Made by a program: the position numbers and the translations under genes
Notes under the pieces: model-generated
Told to the model about the DNA's origin: nothing
Databases searched by the model: none
The model's input: the letters and a program-made list of their open reading frames with translations, nothing else
Shown here: in pieces, positions 1 to 8,172 of the stretch
How the letters are laid out: each line of letters opens with the position of its first letter
Position numbering within the stretch: position 1 is the stretch's first letter
Assembly (NCBI RefSeq): GCF_001894765.1
Contig: NZ_BCWV01000002.1
Location: forward strand, 434,001 to 498,000
Length of the DNA stretch: 64,000 nt
DNA from: Rhodococcoides corynebacterioides NBRC 14404
GTDB taxonomy: Bacteria; Actinomycetota; Actinomycetes; Mycobacteriales; Mycobacteriaceae
Direction of reading: 5' to 3'

Positions 1-232
1 GCGGGCCGAGGTGGGGGACGTGCCGGTGGGCGACGTGTTCGTCACCGTGCCCGCCGGCGCGTTCGCGGTCTTCGAGGCGTCGATGACCCTGCCCGACCGC
101 ACCGAGGACGCATGGTCGCAGGTCGAGGAGGCCGTCGCCGACGGTGGCGTGACGCGCGCCGGCGGGCCGGAATTCGAGTGTCTGGCGGCGGACGGCAACG
201 TGGAGATCTTCGTGTCCGTTCTGTTACGGTAG
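1..232 (+). CDS. GyrI-like/effector-binding domain protein, C-terminal fragment
   Basis: The reading frame is open from the left window edge, so the 5' end is missing. The visible 77 residues contain a pattern (PAGAFAVFEA, then a W about 15 residues on, then AGGPEFE, then EIFVSV) that resembles the last strand-helix-strand unit of GyrI-like small-molecule-binding domains, which are found alone or at the C-terminus of AraC and MerR regulators. The GTG at 11 is internal to the fold and unlikely to be the real start. It reads toward the TetR gene but is separated from it by 272 bp. Whether a DNA-binding domain precedes it cannot be seen. Confidence 0.6.
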   Translation, partial: RAEVGDVPVGDVFVTVPAGAFAVFEASMTLPDRTEDAWSQVEEAVADGGVTRAGGPEFECLAADGNVEIFVSVLLR

Positions 233-295
233 CCGTCCTTCCGCTCGGAGAACCTCGCTCGATTCGGAATTCGATCGTCGATCCGACGGCGTGTT

Positions 296-315
296 CGATT
301 TATCGCGATGAATCG
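296..315. promoter_or_regulatory. 20-bp near-perfect palindrome upstream of TetR gene
   Basis: CGATT and AATCG arms flank a central ATCGCGAT. The whole 20-bp element is symmetric except for one base pair. It lies about 190 bp upstream of the TetR start at 505 and about 85 bp upstream of a -10-like TAAACT (401-406). The symmetry and the AT-rich setting suit a TetR-type operator, but assignment to this regulator is inference. Confidence 0.4.
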
Positions 316-504
316 GTACGAACGATTGTTTTCCGCCGATCGCCGTTGTGATGCGATCCAGTGTTCCATTCATGATCCGTGATTCTCGGACTGTTGTGCC
401 TAAACTGTCCGAACGCGGCGTCGGGCCGCGAGCAGAACGTTCGCTCCGGGATCGACGCGAGCTTCGCTCTGATGATGGACGCGAGCCCAGTGGGGAGACG
501 GAAG

Positions 505-1188
505 ATGGTCAGGCAACTTCGTGCAGAGGCGACACGGTCGGCGGCGCTGCGAGCGGCGGCCGATCTGTTCCTCCGCGTCGGTCACGCCACCGCGACGCTC
601 AGCCAGGTCTCGGCCGAATCGGGAGTGACCAAGGGCGCGCTGTACTTCCACTTCGCCTCCAAGGAAGAGCTGGCCCGCGCGCTGGTCGACGAGGGCCGCG
701 AGCGCGTGACCGCCGCGTGCTCCGGCATGGTCGACAGCCGTTCTCCCGCACTCGAATCCGTCATCGGTATCACGTACTCGGTTCTCGACCTGGCCAACAC
801 GGACAACCTGGTCCGCATCATGTACCGACTCCAGCTCGAGGTGGACGCACCGGATCCCAGCCGCGGCAGCGTCTTCGCCACGTGGCAGAACATCTTCTCC
901 CACCTCTTCGAGCGGGCCATCGAGCACGGCGACGTCATCGACTCGCTGGACGCGGAGACAGCGTCGTGCCTCGTGTCCGAGATGCTCAGCGGTGTTCTCA
1001 TGGTCGCCGAGGGCACGGCCCGCCTGGACGGCGCCGCCGTCCGCATGGAGCAGGTCTGGCACACCATCCTGCCCTCGCTGGTGCCGCCGGCGAAGCTGCC
1101 GTACTTCCGTGAGTTCGCTTCGCGCAGCCTGTCGAGCTTCGTCCGTCGCCAGGAAGACGCCCGCGCGGAGGCCGACGCCCGAAGCTGA
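505..1188 (+). CDS. TetR/AcrR family regulator, gamma-butyrolactone-receptor type
   Basis: This is a 227-aa TetR regulator. The N-terminal HTH carries the TKGALYFHF-SKEELA block typical of the ScbR/ArpA/CprB butyrolactone-receptor group. The C-terminal region is an all-helical ligand and dimer domain ending in LPSLVPPAKLPYFREFA. I chose ATG 505 because a purine-rich GGGGAG (492-497) sits upstream and because the product then begins MVRQLRAE, aligning residue for residue with the paralogue at 42235 (MVRQARAE). The open frame extends upstream to 379 but that part has no domain. No AfsA-like butenolide synthase is in the window, so the ligand is unknown. Confidence 0.85.
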   Translation: MVRQLRAEATRSAALRAAADLFLRVGHATATLSQVSAESGVTKGALYFHFASKEELARALVDEGRERVTAACSGMVDSRSPALESVIGITYSVLDLANTDNLVRIMYRLQLEVDAPDPSRGSVFATWQNIFSHLFERAIEHGDVIDSLDAETASCLVSEMLSGVLMVAEGTARLDGAAVRMEQVWHTILPSLVPPAKLPYFREFASRSLSSFVRRQEDARAEADARS

Positions 1189-1222
1189 CGTCCTTCGGGT
1201 CGTTCGTCACTGGCTCGTCCCG

Positions 1223-1228
1223 TATGCT
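1223..1228 (+). promoter_or_regulatory. Putative -10 box for the 59-aa small ORF
   Basis: TATGCT fits TANNNT and follows a TTCGTCAC segment at -35 distance. The predicted leader of roughly 85 nt can fold two short hairpins (GACGCC/GGCGTC around 1263-1282, and CGGCC/GGCCG around 1286-1298) before the AGGAGG at 1311. No terminator for the preceding tetR is evident, so this is a weak call. Confidence 0.3.
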
Positions 1229-1321
1229 GGCGCGCCCTGGTGTGACGGAGGACACTGAAAGCGGACGCCGATCACGGGCGTCTCGGCCCGAGGCCGTCGA
1301 ACACGCCGTCAGGAGGTCGTC

Positions 1322-1501
1322 GTGAAAACCACCGTCACCACGAACACCACACACCGAATGTCGGATGCGGAATTGCGCAAAGCCATCGCCGTCATGCAGT
1401 CCCGCGCCGACGACGCACGACGTCGCGGCGAGACCGAGGACGCCGACCGCATGGAGGCCACGGTGAACGAGTTCCGCGAGGACATGGCCACCCGGCTCTG
1501 A
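1322..1501 (+). CDS. Small hypothetical protein (59 aa)
   Basis: A short frame begins with GTG and has a perfect AGGAGG Shine-Dalgarno at 1311-1316, 5 nt upstream. It encodes 59 residues: a Thr/Asn-rich N-terminus (residues 2-10), then an uninterrupted amphipathic, charged helix rich in Arg, Asp, Glu and Met (residues 14-57) likely to form a coiled coil. There is no signal peptide, membrane segment or recognisable domain. It stands alone between tetR and the convergent flavin reductase gene. The RBS and actinobacterial third-position GC bias favour a real gene; the function is unknown. Confidence 0.6.
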   Translation: MKTTVTTNTTHRMSDAELRKAIAVMQSRADDARRRGETEDADRMEATVNEFREDMATRL

Positions 1502-1517
1502 CCCCGGGCGCGAGTTG

Positions 1518-2261
1518 TCAGCTCGGCCCGAAGCGTTCCGTGCGAATTCTGCCGGGGGCGTGCCCGCGGTCGACGAGCATGTCCGCGACCGCGTCGACGA
1601 AGCTCGTCGGGCCGCACACGTAGCAGTCGGGCTCGAACTCGGCCGGCCACCCGTGGGCGTCGAGATCCGCCGCCTGGATGCGCCCCACGGGTCGACGGGA
1701 CGCGACCGGTGCGCGACGGGTGTGGATCAGGGTGACGTCCACTCCCGGGTGCGGGTGCGCCCACTCGTCGGCGTAGTACACCTCCGCCGGTTCGCGGACC
1801 GAGTAGAGCACCCGGAACGGCACCGCCGTCGTGCGGGCGCGGACCATCGCGCGCAGCGGGACGATGCCCGATCCGCCGCCCACCAGCAGCACCGGCGGCG
1901 ACGGCGGCCCGGTGGGCGCCGCGGGACGCCACACGAACCAGCGCCCGATGGGCCCGCGGACCTCGACTCGGTCGCCCGGTTCCAGCGACGACGTGAGATA
2001 GGGCGAGACCTCGCCGTCGCCGACGGTCTGCACCGTGAGTTCGATGCGCGGCGTGCCGTCGGGCGCCGAGGCGATCGAGTAGCTGCGTTGCGCGCTGTAT
2101 CCGTCCTCGGCGGTGAGTTTGACGTCGAGGTGCTGTCCGGCGTGATGACCCGTCCACCCGTCGACGTCGAGCAGGAGGGTGGCGGCGGTGGGTGTTTCCG
2201 CGCGTCGTTCGACCACGGTGGCGACCAGCCAGGGCTTGGCGCCGGAGAGAGCAACGGCCAT
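1518..2261 (-). CDS. FAD/NAD(P)-binding ferredoxin-reductase-like oxidoreductase
   Basis: A 247-aa flavoenzyme of the ferredoxin-NADP reductase superfamily. The FAD-binding RSYSIAS lies at residues 59-65, the pyridine-nucleotide Rossmann motif GGGSGIVP at 128-135, and the NAD(P) ribose/FAD closing motif CGPTS at 216-220. No 2Fe-2S domain follows, so it is a bare reductase module. ATG 2261 starts 7 bp after the stop of the upstream molybdopterin gene, so the two are one transcription unit. The reductase is therefore probably the electron-transfer partner of that enzyme (inference). Upstream in-frame residues are low-complexity Arg/Thr and overlap the neighbour. Confidence 0.85.
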   Translation of the reverse strand: MAVALSGAKPWLVATVVERRAETPTAATLLLDVDGWTGHHAGQHLDVKLTAEDGYSAQRSYSIASAPDGTPRIELTVQTVGDGEVSPYLTSSLEPGDRVEVRGPIGRWFVWRPAAPTGPPSPPVLLVGGGSGIVPLRAMVRARTTAVPFRVLYSVREPAEVYYADEWAHPHPGVDVTLIHTRRAPVASRRPVGRIQAADLDAHGWPAEFEPDCYVCGPTSFVDAVADMLVDRGHAPGRIRTERFGPS

Positions 2262-2268
2262 GGGGCGA

Positions 2269-2868
2269 TCAGTCGCCCTGGTAGCGCTGCTCGCGCCAGG
2301 GGTCGCCGTAGTCGTGGTAGCCGCCGCGCTCCCAGAACCCCTGTTCGTTCTGCTCGGTGAGTTCGATGCGCGAGACCCACTTGGCCGATTTCCAGAAGTA
2401 GAGGTGCGGCACCAGCAGTCGCGCGGGGCCACCGTGCTCGCGCGTGAGGGGCGCGCCGTCGAATTCGGTGACCAGCCAAGCCTTTCCGCCCAGAAGGTCC
2501 TCGAGGGGGAGGTTGGTCGTGTACCCGTCGAACCCGTGCACGACGACGTACTGCGCGTCGGTCTCGAGCCCGCCGAGGAGCACGTCGAGGGAGACGCCGG
2601 TCCACGTCGTGTCGAGCTTGGACCACTTGGTCACGCAGTGGATGTCGACGGTGGGCCGCTCGTGCGGCAACGCGGCCATCTCGTCCCACGTCCACGTCCG
2701 GCTCTCGCCGCGCTCGGTGGTGATCTGGAACGTCCAGGTATCGGTCGCGACGGACGGCGACGGCCCGATCGCGAGCACGGGGAAATCCTTGGTCAGATAC
2801 TGACCCGGTGGGGTGCGGCCGTCGTCGTCGCGTCGACGCCCGACGAAGCCTTTCGAGACGAGTGCCAT
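2269..2868 (-). CDS. Sulfite-oxidase-like molybdopterin-dependent oxidoreductase
   Basis: A 199-aa protein consisting only of an Oxidored_molyb (SUOX/MsrP-type) fold. Cys78 in DIHCVTKWS is the expected molybdenum-thiolate ligand, and the HGFDGYTTNLPLED and HLYFWKSAKWVSRIE segments match the family core. There is no Tat or Sec signal and no C-terminal Mo-Co dimerization domain, so it is probably cytoplasmic, unlike MsrP. ATG 2868 begins MALVSKGFVGRRR; the longer open frame upstream is antisense to the SDR gene. It lies first in an operon with the flavin reductase. The substrate cannot be inferred; the sulfoxide or sulfite role is only by family. Confidence 0.85.
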   Translation of the reverse strand: MALVSKGFVGRRRDDDGRTPPGQYLTKDFPVLAIGPSPSVATDTWTFQITTERGESRTWTWDEMAALPHERPTVDIHCVTKWSKLDTTWTGVSLDVLLGGLETDAQYVVVHGFDGYTTNLPLEDLLGGKAWLVTEFDGAPLTREHGGPARLLVPHLYFWKSAKWVSRIELTEQNEQGFWERGGYHDYGDPWREQRYQGD

Positions 2869-2989
2869 GGTGCATCCGAGTTTCGCCCCCTTTGGTGCGT
2901 CTGACAAGTCGGCCCGCCGGGACGCGTCGGCTCGGTAGGGTCGATCCGGCCGCCGGCACGCGCGGCGGTGGACGAGGAGGGGTGAACCG

Positions 2990-3871
2990 GTGGTGGTCCT
3001 GGGCAGGCTGCGAGGTCGCGGCGCGACGCGGAAGCGGCGCACGGTGAACGGCCGCCGCGTGCTCGTCACCGGTGCCGCCAGCGGAATCGGGCGGGCCACC
3101 GCGCAGGCGGTGGCGCAGCGTGGCGGTCGTCTGATTCTCACCGACATCGACGAGGCCGGCCTGGCCGACACGGTGCGCGACGTCGAGGCGAGTGGTGGCG
3201 TCGTCGATTCATCGCGCGCGCTGGACATCTCGCAGTACGACGACGTCGCCGCCTTCGCCGACGACGTCCACGCCGCGCACGGTGCCGTCGACGTCGTGAT
3301 GAACGTCGCGGGGATCTCGGCGTGGGGAACGGTCGAGACCATGCCGCACGAGCACTGGCGGCAGCTGGTCGAGGTCAACCTCATGGGGCCGATCCACGTC
3401 ATCCAGACGTTCGTGCCCGCGATGATCGCGGCCGGACGCGGCGGATACCTGGTCAACGTCTCGTCGTCGGCCGGTCTGCTGGCCTTCCCGTGGCACGCGG
3501 CGTACAGCGCCGGCAAGTTCGGGCTGCGCGGCGTCTCCGAGGTGCTCCGCTTCGACCTGGCCCGGCACGGCATCGGGGTCTCGCTGGTGGTTCCCGGCGC
3601 GGTCCGCACCCCGCTGGTCGAGACCGTGCGCATCGCCGGGGTCGATCGCGCCGACCCGAAGGTGCGACGGCTCGAGAATCACTTCCACGACCGGGCCGCC
3701 GAACCGCAGGACGTGGCCCTGGCCATCCTGCGCGGCATGGAGCGGGGGCACTTCCTGGTGTACTCCGGCAACGACATTCGCTTCGCGTTCTGGCTGCAGC
3801 GCAAATTCGCTCTGCCGTACGAGATCGCGATGCAGGCGGCGAACGACTACTTCACTCGCCTGCTGAAGTGA
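2990..3871 (+). CDS. SDR family NAD(P)-dependent oxidoreductase
   Basis: A 293-aa classical short-chain dehydrogenase. The dinucleotide-binding TGAASGIG is at residues 27-34, the structural NVAG at 105-108, catalytic serines in VNVSSS near 158-160, and the YSAGK active site with Tyr172 and Lys176. The C-terminal extension after residue 230 ([25 protein letters not shown]) resembles SDRs of mycobacterial lipid or ketone metabolism. GTG 2990 is preceded by AGGAGG at 2975-2980; GTG 3044 would be an alternative shorter start. It is divergent from the molybdoenzyme operon and 43 bp upstream of arcA. The substrate is unknown. Confidence 0.85.
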   Translation: MVVLGRLRGRGATRKRRTVNGRRVLVTGAASGIGRATAQAVAQRGGRLILTDIDEAGLADTVRDVEASGGVVDSSRALDISQYDDVAAFADDVHAAHGAVDVVMNVAGISAWGTVETMPHEHWRQLVEVNLMGPIHVIQTFVPAMIAAGRGGYLVNVSSSAGLLAFPWHAAYSAGKFGLRGVSEVLRFDLARHGIGVSLVVPGAVRTPLVETVRIAGVDRADPKVRRLENHFHDRAAEPQDVALAILRGMERGHFLVYSGNDIRFAFWLQRKFALPYEIAMQAANDYFTRLLK

Positions 3872-3902
3872 CGTCCGCCGTGTGAGGACGGCGCCGACGG
3901 AC

Positions 3903-3908
3903 TACCGT
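3903..3908 (+). promoter_or_regulatory. -10 box for leaderless arcA transcript
   Basis: TACCGT (TANNNT) ends 6 nt before the arcA ATG at 3915. This is the usual distance from -10 to transcription start, so the mRNA would begin at or next to the A of the start codon. No Shine-Dalgarno is visible in front of arcA, which agrees. Confidence 0.5.
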
Positions 3909-3914
3909 CGGTGC

Positions 3915-5147
3915 ATGACCGCACCCGACAGGCCGGGCGCCCCACTGGGGGCGGATTCCGAGGTGGGCACGCTGCGGACGGTGCTGCTGCACCGACCCGG
4001 TGACGAGCTGCGACGCCTGACCCCGCGGAACAACGATCAGCTGCTCTTCGACGGGCTGCCGTGGGTCGATCGAGCCCGCGACGAGCACGACGCGTTCGCC
4101 GAGTTGCTCGCGTCCCGCGGCGTGGAGGTGCTGCTGCTCGGTGACCTGCTCACCGAGACGCTCGACCACAGCGGCGCGGCCCGCGTGCAAGGCGTGGCGG
4201 CGGCGGTCGATCCCCGACGGCTCGGGCACGTGCTCGCGCGCGACCTCACCACCTACCTGCGAGGGCTTCCGGCGGCGGAGCTGGCCACGGTTCTCATGGC
4301 GGGCATGACCTTCGACGAGTTGCCGGTCGGGGACGGCGCCGGCATCTCGTTGGTGCGGCGGATGCACCACGGCGCCGACTTCGTCATCGAGCCTCTGCCC
4401 AATCTGCTCTTCACTCGCGACTCGTCCTTCTGGATCGGCTCGCGGGTGGCCATCACGTCGCTCGCGCTGCGGGCGCGGTCTCGGGAGACGTCGTTGACCG
4501 ACATCGTCTACGCGTTCCACCCGCGTTTCCTCGGGGTCCGCCGCGCGTACGAGTCGCACACCGCGCCCGTCGAGGGCGGCGACATCCTGCTCCTCGCGCC
4601 CGGCGTCGTGGCGGTCGGAGTGGGGGAGAGGACCACTCCCGCCGGTGCGGAAGCGTTGGCGCGCAGTCTCTTCGACGACGACCTCGCGCACACCGTCCTG
4701 GTGGTGCCCATCGCCCAGGAGCGTGCGTCGATGCATCTGGACACGGTGTGCACCATGGTCGACACCGACGCCGTGGTGATGTACCCCGCGATTCGAGACT
4801 CCCTGTCGGCGTTCACCATTCGCCGGGAGGACGGCGGCGTGCGCATCACCGGTGCCGACCCGTTCCTCGGGGCGGCCGCCGAGGCGATGGGCATCGAGAA
4901 GCTGCGCGTCATCGACACCGGCCTCGACAGCGTCACCGCCGAGCGCGAGCAATGGGACGACGGCAACAACACTCTCGCTCTGGCTCCCGGCGTGGTGGTC
5001 GCCTACGAACGCAACGTCGAGACCAACGCGCGTCTCGAGGCGTCGGGCATCGAGGTGTTGCGCATCGCCGGATCCGAGCTGGGCTCGGGTCGCGGCGGAC
5101 CGCGGTGCATGTCGTGTCCGGTGTCGCGCGACAGCCTCCGGACCTGA
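3915..5147 (+). CDS. arcA: Arginine deiminase
   Basis: A 410-aa enzyme hydrolysing arginine to citrulline and ammonia, of usual family length. Visible hallmarks are [20 protein letters not shown] at the N-terminus, [30 protein letters not shown], and the C-terminal GGPRCMSCP with the catalytic Cys398 following Arg397. No arcB, arcC or arcD is nearby, as in M. tuberculosis, where arcA (Rv1001) also precedes the pmt-rsmI block. An isolated deiminase suggests arginine nitrogen release or acid tolerance rather than the full fermentation pathway. ATG 3915 is chosen because the upstream in-frame region contains the -10 box. Confidence 0.95.
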   Translation: MTAPDRPGAPLGADSEVGTLRTVLLHRPGDELRRLTPRNNDQLLFDGLPWVDRARDEHDAFAELLASRGVEVLLLGDLLTETLDHSGAARVQGVAAAVDPRRLGHVLARDLTTYLRGLPAAELATVLMAGMTFDELPVGDGAGISLVRRMHHGADFVIEPLPNLLFTRDSSFWIGSRVAITSLALRARSRETSLTDIVYAFHPRFLGVRRAYESHTAPVEGGDILLLAPGVVAVGVGERTTPAGAEALARSLFDDDLAHTVLVVPIAQERASMHLDTVCTMVDTDAVVMYPAIRDSLSAFTIRREDGGVRITGADPFLGAAAEAMGIEKLRVIDTGLDSVTAEREQWDDGNNTLALAPGVVVAYERNVETNARLEASGIEVLRIAGSELGSGRGGPRCMSCPVSRDSLRT

Positions 5148-5156
5148 TCCGACCGC

Positions 5157-5498
5157 TCAGAGAACGCGCGACACCGTGGCCGCCGGCCGGGCGAGGACGG
5201 TTCCGGCGTCCGAGACCACGAAGGGGCGCTCGATGAGGATCGGATGGTCGAGCATCGCGCGCAGCACGGTCTCGTCGTCCGCGTCGGCCAGGCCGAGCTC
5301 GGCGTAGAGCTTCTCGCGCCGACGGACGGCGGTGCGCGGCGTGAGCCCGGCATCGTCGATGAGGCGTCGGAGGGTGGCCTCGTCCGGCGGAGTCTCGAGA
5401 TACTTCACCACCGTGGGTTCGACACCGGAGTCCCGCACCGCGGCGAGGACGGTGCGCGAGGTGGAGCAGCGGGGGTTGTGATAGACGGTGACGGTCAC
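5157..5498 (-). CDS. arsC: ArsC-family arsenate reductase (glutaredoxin-type)
   Basis: A 113-aa ArsC/Spx-fold protein: MTVTVYHNPRCSTSR carries the catalytic Cys11 in the CSTSR motif, and the later Arg in ILIERPF matches the conserved RP loop that contacts arsenate. The length is normal. It would reduce arsenate to arsenite with glutathione/glutaredoxin-type thiols; actinobacteria would need mycothiol or another donor. No arsR, arsB or acr3 is adjacent, so a role in arsenic resistance is not supported by context. The start is GTG at 5498. It is convergent with arcA (9 bp apart) and divergent from the GntR gene. Confidence 0.85.
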   Translation of the reverse strand: MTVTVYHNPRCSTSRTVLAAVRDSGVEPTVVKYLETPPDEATLRRLIDDAGLTPRTAVRRREKLYAELGLADADDETVLRAMLDHPILIERPFVVSDAGTVLARPAATVSRVL

Positions 5499-5578
5499 CG
5501 CACCAGTATGACGCCGGGCCGGGACGCCGGACCGTGACGCCGGACCGTGAGAATGCAGTCGAAGCAGGAGGAGGAGTC

Positions 5579-5983
5579 GTGACCCAGCGTGAGACCCCGC
5601 ACGGGGCGAGTCTGCCGATCGACCTGTCGACGGACGACGCCCCCTTCGAGCAGGTGCGCTCGGGCATCGTCCGGGGTGTGCGCTCCGGTGCTCTCATCGC
5701 CGGTTCGCGGTTGCCCACGGTGCGGGCCCTCGCGGCCGACCTGGGGCTCGCTCCCAACACCGTGGCCAAGGCGTATCGCGAGCTGGAGCAGGACGGCGTC
5801 GTCGTCACGCGGGGTCGGTCGGGCACGTTCGTGGCCGCGGGGGACGACCCCGCGGTGGCCGCCGTGCAGACCGCGGCGACGGAGTACGCGCGGGCCGCGC
5901 GTCGGGCCGGGGTGGAGGACGACGAGGCCGTGCGGTGGGTGCGAACGGCCTTCGACGCGGTGCAGACACCCCCGCAGCGGTGA
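5579..5983 (+). CDS. GntR family transcriptional regulator (YtrA-like)
   Basis: A 134-aa regulator with an N-terminal GntR winged helix: PIDLSTDDAPFEQVRSGIVRGVRSGAL, then SRLPTVRALAADLGLAPNTVAKAYRELEQDGVVVTRGRSGTFV, about residues 14-88. The tail is short and helical rather than a full FCD/UTRA ligand domain, which places it with the YtrA subfamily; these often control ABC transporters or membrane proteins beside them. GTG 5579 has a strong repeated AGGAGGAGG just upstream (5567-5575), so I prefer it to the upstream ATG at 5534. The downstream doxX may be its target, with an inverted repeat in between. Confidence 0.85.
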   Translation: MTQRETPHGASLPIDLSTDDAPFEQVRSGIVRGVRSGALIAGSRLPTVRALAADLGLAPNTVAKAYRELEQDGVVVTRGRSGTFVAAGDDPAVAAVQTAATEYARAARRAGVEDDEAVRWVRTAFDAVQTPPQR

Positions 5984-5994
5984 TGTCGACCCCA

Positions 5995-6010
5995 AGTTGA
6001 CGCTTCAACT
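5995..6010. promoter_or_regulatory. Inverted repeat upstream of doxX-like gene
   Basis: AGTTGA and TCAACT arms separated by CGCT form a perfect 6-bp inverted repeat between the gntR stop and the doxX start (52 bp before the start). It contains a TTGACG that could be a -35. It could be a GntR operator; no second copy was seen. Confidence 0.3.
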
Positions 6011-6061
6011 CAGCTGTGCCACGGTGAACCCGCTCGCATCCCCGATCCCGAAGGAACTCCC

Positions 6062-6493
6062 GTGAACAGTCCCGTCGTCAGAGATCTCGCCGCCCTGGTC
6101 GCCCGCGTCGCACTCGGCATCGTCTTCGTGGCCCACGGCTGGCAGAAGTTGAACACCAACGGACTCGACGCCACCACGGCCGGGTTCGAGGGCATGGGCA
6201 TCCCGTTCCCGACGTTCTCCGCGTACTTCGCCACGTTCGTCGAGCTCGTGGGCGGAGGACTGCTCATCGTGGGTCTGCTCACTCCGGTGGTCGGGCTGCT
6301 CCTGGTGATCGACATGGTCGGCGCGCTGGTGTTCGTGCACCTCGACAAGGGCGTCTTCGTCACCGACGGCGGCTGGGAGTTGGTGGTCGGACTGGGTGCG
6401 GGCGCACTCCTGCTGGCCGTCGTCGGAGCCGGGTCCTTCAGCCTCGACGGGGTGTTCGGGCGCGGTCGTTCCCGGTCACGCGCCGCACGGTGA
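6062..6493 (+). CDS. DoxX family membrane protein
   Basis: A 143-aa integral membrane protein with four hydrophobic segments: about residues 10-26, 48-68 (TFSAYFATFVELVGGGLLIVGL), 70-90 and 103-123. The N-terminal RVALGIVFVAHGWQKL is the DoxX signature. DoxX-like proteins are small four-helix membrane proteins; mycobacterial members associate with superoxide dismutase and thiol homeostasis, but the biochemical activity is unsettled. A basic C-terminus (RGRSRSRAAR) follows the last helix. It starts with GTG 6062 and lies 78 bp behind the GntR gene in the same direction. Confidence 0.85.
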   Translation: MNSPVVRDLAALVARVALGIVFVAHGWQKLNTNGLDATTAGFEGMGIPFPTFSAYFATFVELVGGGLLIVGLLTPVVGLLLVIDMVGALVFVHLDKGVFVTDGGWELVVGLGAGALLLAVVGAGSFSLDGVFGRGRSRSRAAR

Positions 6494-6531
6494 CTTGATT
6501 ACCGCCGCCGGAACGAGCACCGTGACATGTC

Positions 6532-8163
6532 ATGACCATGTCCAAGGAGACCGACTCGCCCGGTAACGCACCATCGCCGTCCCCGGCCCCCGACGCTCAA
6601 CCGGTCGACCCGCCCGCCGCGACCGCACCCCGTTTGGACAGAACCGTGTTCGGTGTGACGGCCGTCGTCGTCGCCGCGATCATCGTGTGGGGTCTCGCCG
6701 GGCCCGCGAACCTCGAGAGCGTGACCGGATCCGTCCTCGACTGGTTGGTCACGAACCTCGGCTGGCTGTTCATCATCGCCGCCACCGGCTTCGTGCTCTT
6801 CTGCCTGTACCTGGCGGTGTCCAAGTACGGCCGGATCCCCCTGGGGAAGGACGGCGAGAAGCCGGAGTTCAAGACCGTCAGCTGGATCGCGATGATGTTC
6901 AGCGCCGGCATGGGCATCGGCCTGATGTTCTACGGTGTCGCCGAGCCGCTCGAGCACTTCGTCACCCCGCCGCCCGGAACGGATGGCGGCGTCGGAAACG
7001 CCATGGCCACCACCATGTTCCACTGGAGCCTGCATCCGTGGTCCATCTACGCGGTGATGGGCCTCGCCGTGGCCTACAGCACCTACCGCCGCGGTCGTCG
7101 GCAGCTGATCTCGTCGGCGTTCTTCCCGCTGCTCGGGCGCCGCTCGGAGGGCCCGATCGGCAAGGTCATCGACATCCTCGCCATCTTCGCCACCCTCTTC
7201 GGCACCGCCGCGTCCCTGGGCCTCGGTGCCCTGCAGATCGGCTCCGGCGTCGAGGTGCTCGGCTGGCTCGGTGAGCCCGGCACCCTGCTGCTGGTCGCCG
7301 TCATCGCCCTGCTTACCCTGGCGTTCATCGCGTCCGCGGTGTCGGGCGTCGCCAAGGGCATTCAGTGGCTCTCCAACATCAACATGGTGCTCGCCCTCGT
7401 GCTCGCGATCTTCGTGTTCGTGCTCGGCCCCACCGTGCTGATCCTGAACCTGATCCCGACGACGATCGGCGACTACGTCAGCCAGCTCTTCCACATGTCG
7501 GCCCGCACCGCGGCGTCGAGCAACCCCGAGACCGCGTCGTGGCTGTCGTCGTGGACGATCTTCTACTGGGCCTGGTGGGTGTCCTGGACCCCGTTCGTCG
7601 GCATGTTCCTCGCCCGCATCAGCCGCGGACGCACCGTGCGACAGTTCATCGTCGGGGTCATCCTGGTGCCCAGCGTCGTCAGCCTCGTGTGGTTCTCCGT
7701 GTTCGGCGGCGCCGGCATCTCCGAGCAACGCGACGGTATCGACCTCGCGGCCCGGGGGTCGAGCGAGTCGCAACTGTTCGGCATGCTCGAGCACCTGCCG
7801 CTCTTCGGGCTGTCCGCGGTGGTCGTGATGGTGCTCGTCGCCATCTTCTTCGTCTCCGGCGCCGACGCCGCCTCGATGGTGATGGGCACGCTGAGCCAGC
7901 GGGGCACCCTCGAGCCCAGCCGCTGGGTCGTCGTCTTCTGGGGCGCCATCACCGGAGCCACCGCCGCGATCATCCTGTGGACGGGCGGCTCGGACGCGTT
8001 GAACGGTCTGCAGACCATGACGATCATCGCGGCCGCGCCGTTCGTGGTCGTCATGATCGGCCTGTCGGTCTCGCTCTACCGCGACCTCTCGCACGATCCC
8101 GCGGTGCTCACGCACACCCGTCGGCGTCGACGCAGGGAGAAGGACGGCATGGTCGAACTCTGA
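6532..8163 (+). CDS. BCCT family transporter, probable glycine betaine importer
   Basis: A 543-aa secondary transporter with about twelve membrane segments. The helix-3 glycine stretch GMGIGLMFYG (residues 126-135) and the Trp-rich FYWAWWVSWTPFVG with ARISRGR (about 344-367) are BetP/OpuD signatures that line the betaine and Na+ sites. The N-terminus is a 30-residue Pro/Ala-rich acidic tail, and the C-terminus is short and basic (THTRRRRRREKDG), as in osmoregulated BetP-type carriers. The likely role is Na+-coupled uptake of glycine betaine or related trimethylammonium compounds under osmotic stress. The start could be ATG 6532 or 6538. It is convergent with pmt, 9 bp apart, with no terminator visible. 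Confidence 0.9.
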   Translation: MTMSKETDSPGNAPSPSPAPDAQPVDPPAATAPRLDRTVFGVTAVVVAAIIVWGLAGPANLESVTGSVLDWLVTNLGWLFIIAATGFVLFCLYLAVSKYGRIPLGKDGEKPEFKTVSWIAMMFSAGMGIGLMFYGVAEPLEHFVTPPPGTDGGVGNAMATTMFHWSLHPWSIYAVMGLAVAYSTYRRGRRQLISSAFFPLLGRRSEGPIGKVIDILAIFATLFGTAASLGLGALQIGSGVEVLGWLGEPGTLLLVAVIALLTLAFIASAVSGVAKGIQWLSNINMVLALVLAIFVFVLGPTVLILNLIPTTIGDYVSQLFHMSARTAASSNPETASWLSSWTIFYWAWWVSWTPFVGMFLARISRGRTVRQFIVGVILVPSVVSLVWFSVFGGAGISEQRDGIDLAARGSSESQLFGMLEHLPLFGLSAVVVMVLVAIFFVSGADAASMVMGTLSQRGTLEPSRWVVVFWGAITGATAAIILWTGGSDALNGLQTMTIIAAAPFVVVMIGLSVSLYRDLSHDPAVLTHTRRRRRREKDGMVEL

Positions 8164-8172
8164 CGGACCGAT

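Noticed and set aside
5157..5498. Arsenic resistance operon
   Set aside because: Only the ArsC-like gene is present; no arsR, acr3 or arsenite pump is adjacent, and the neighbours are unrelated.
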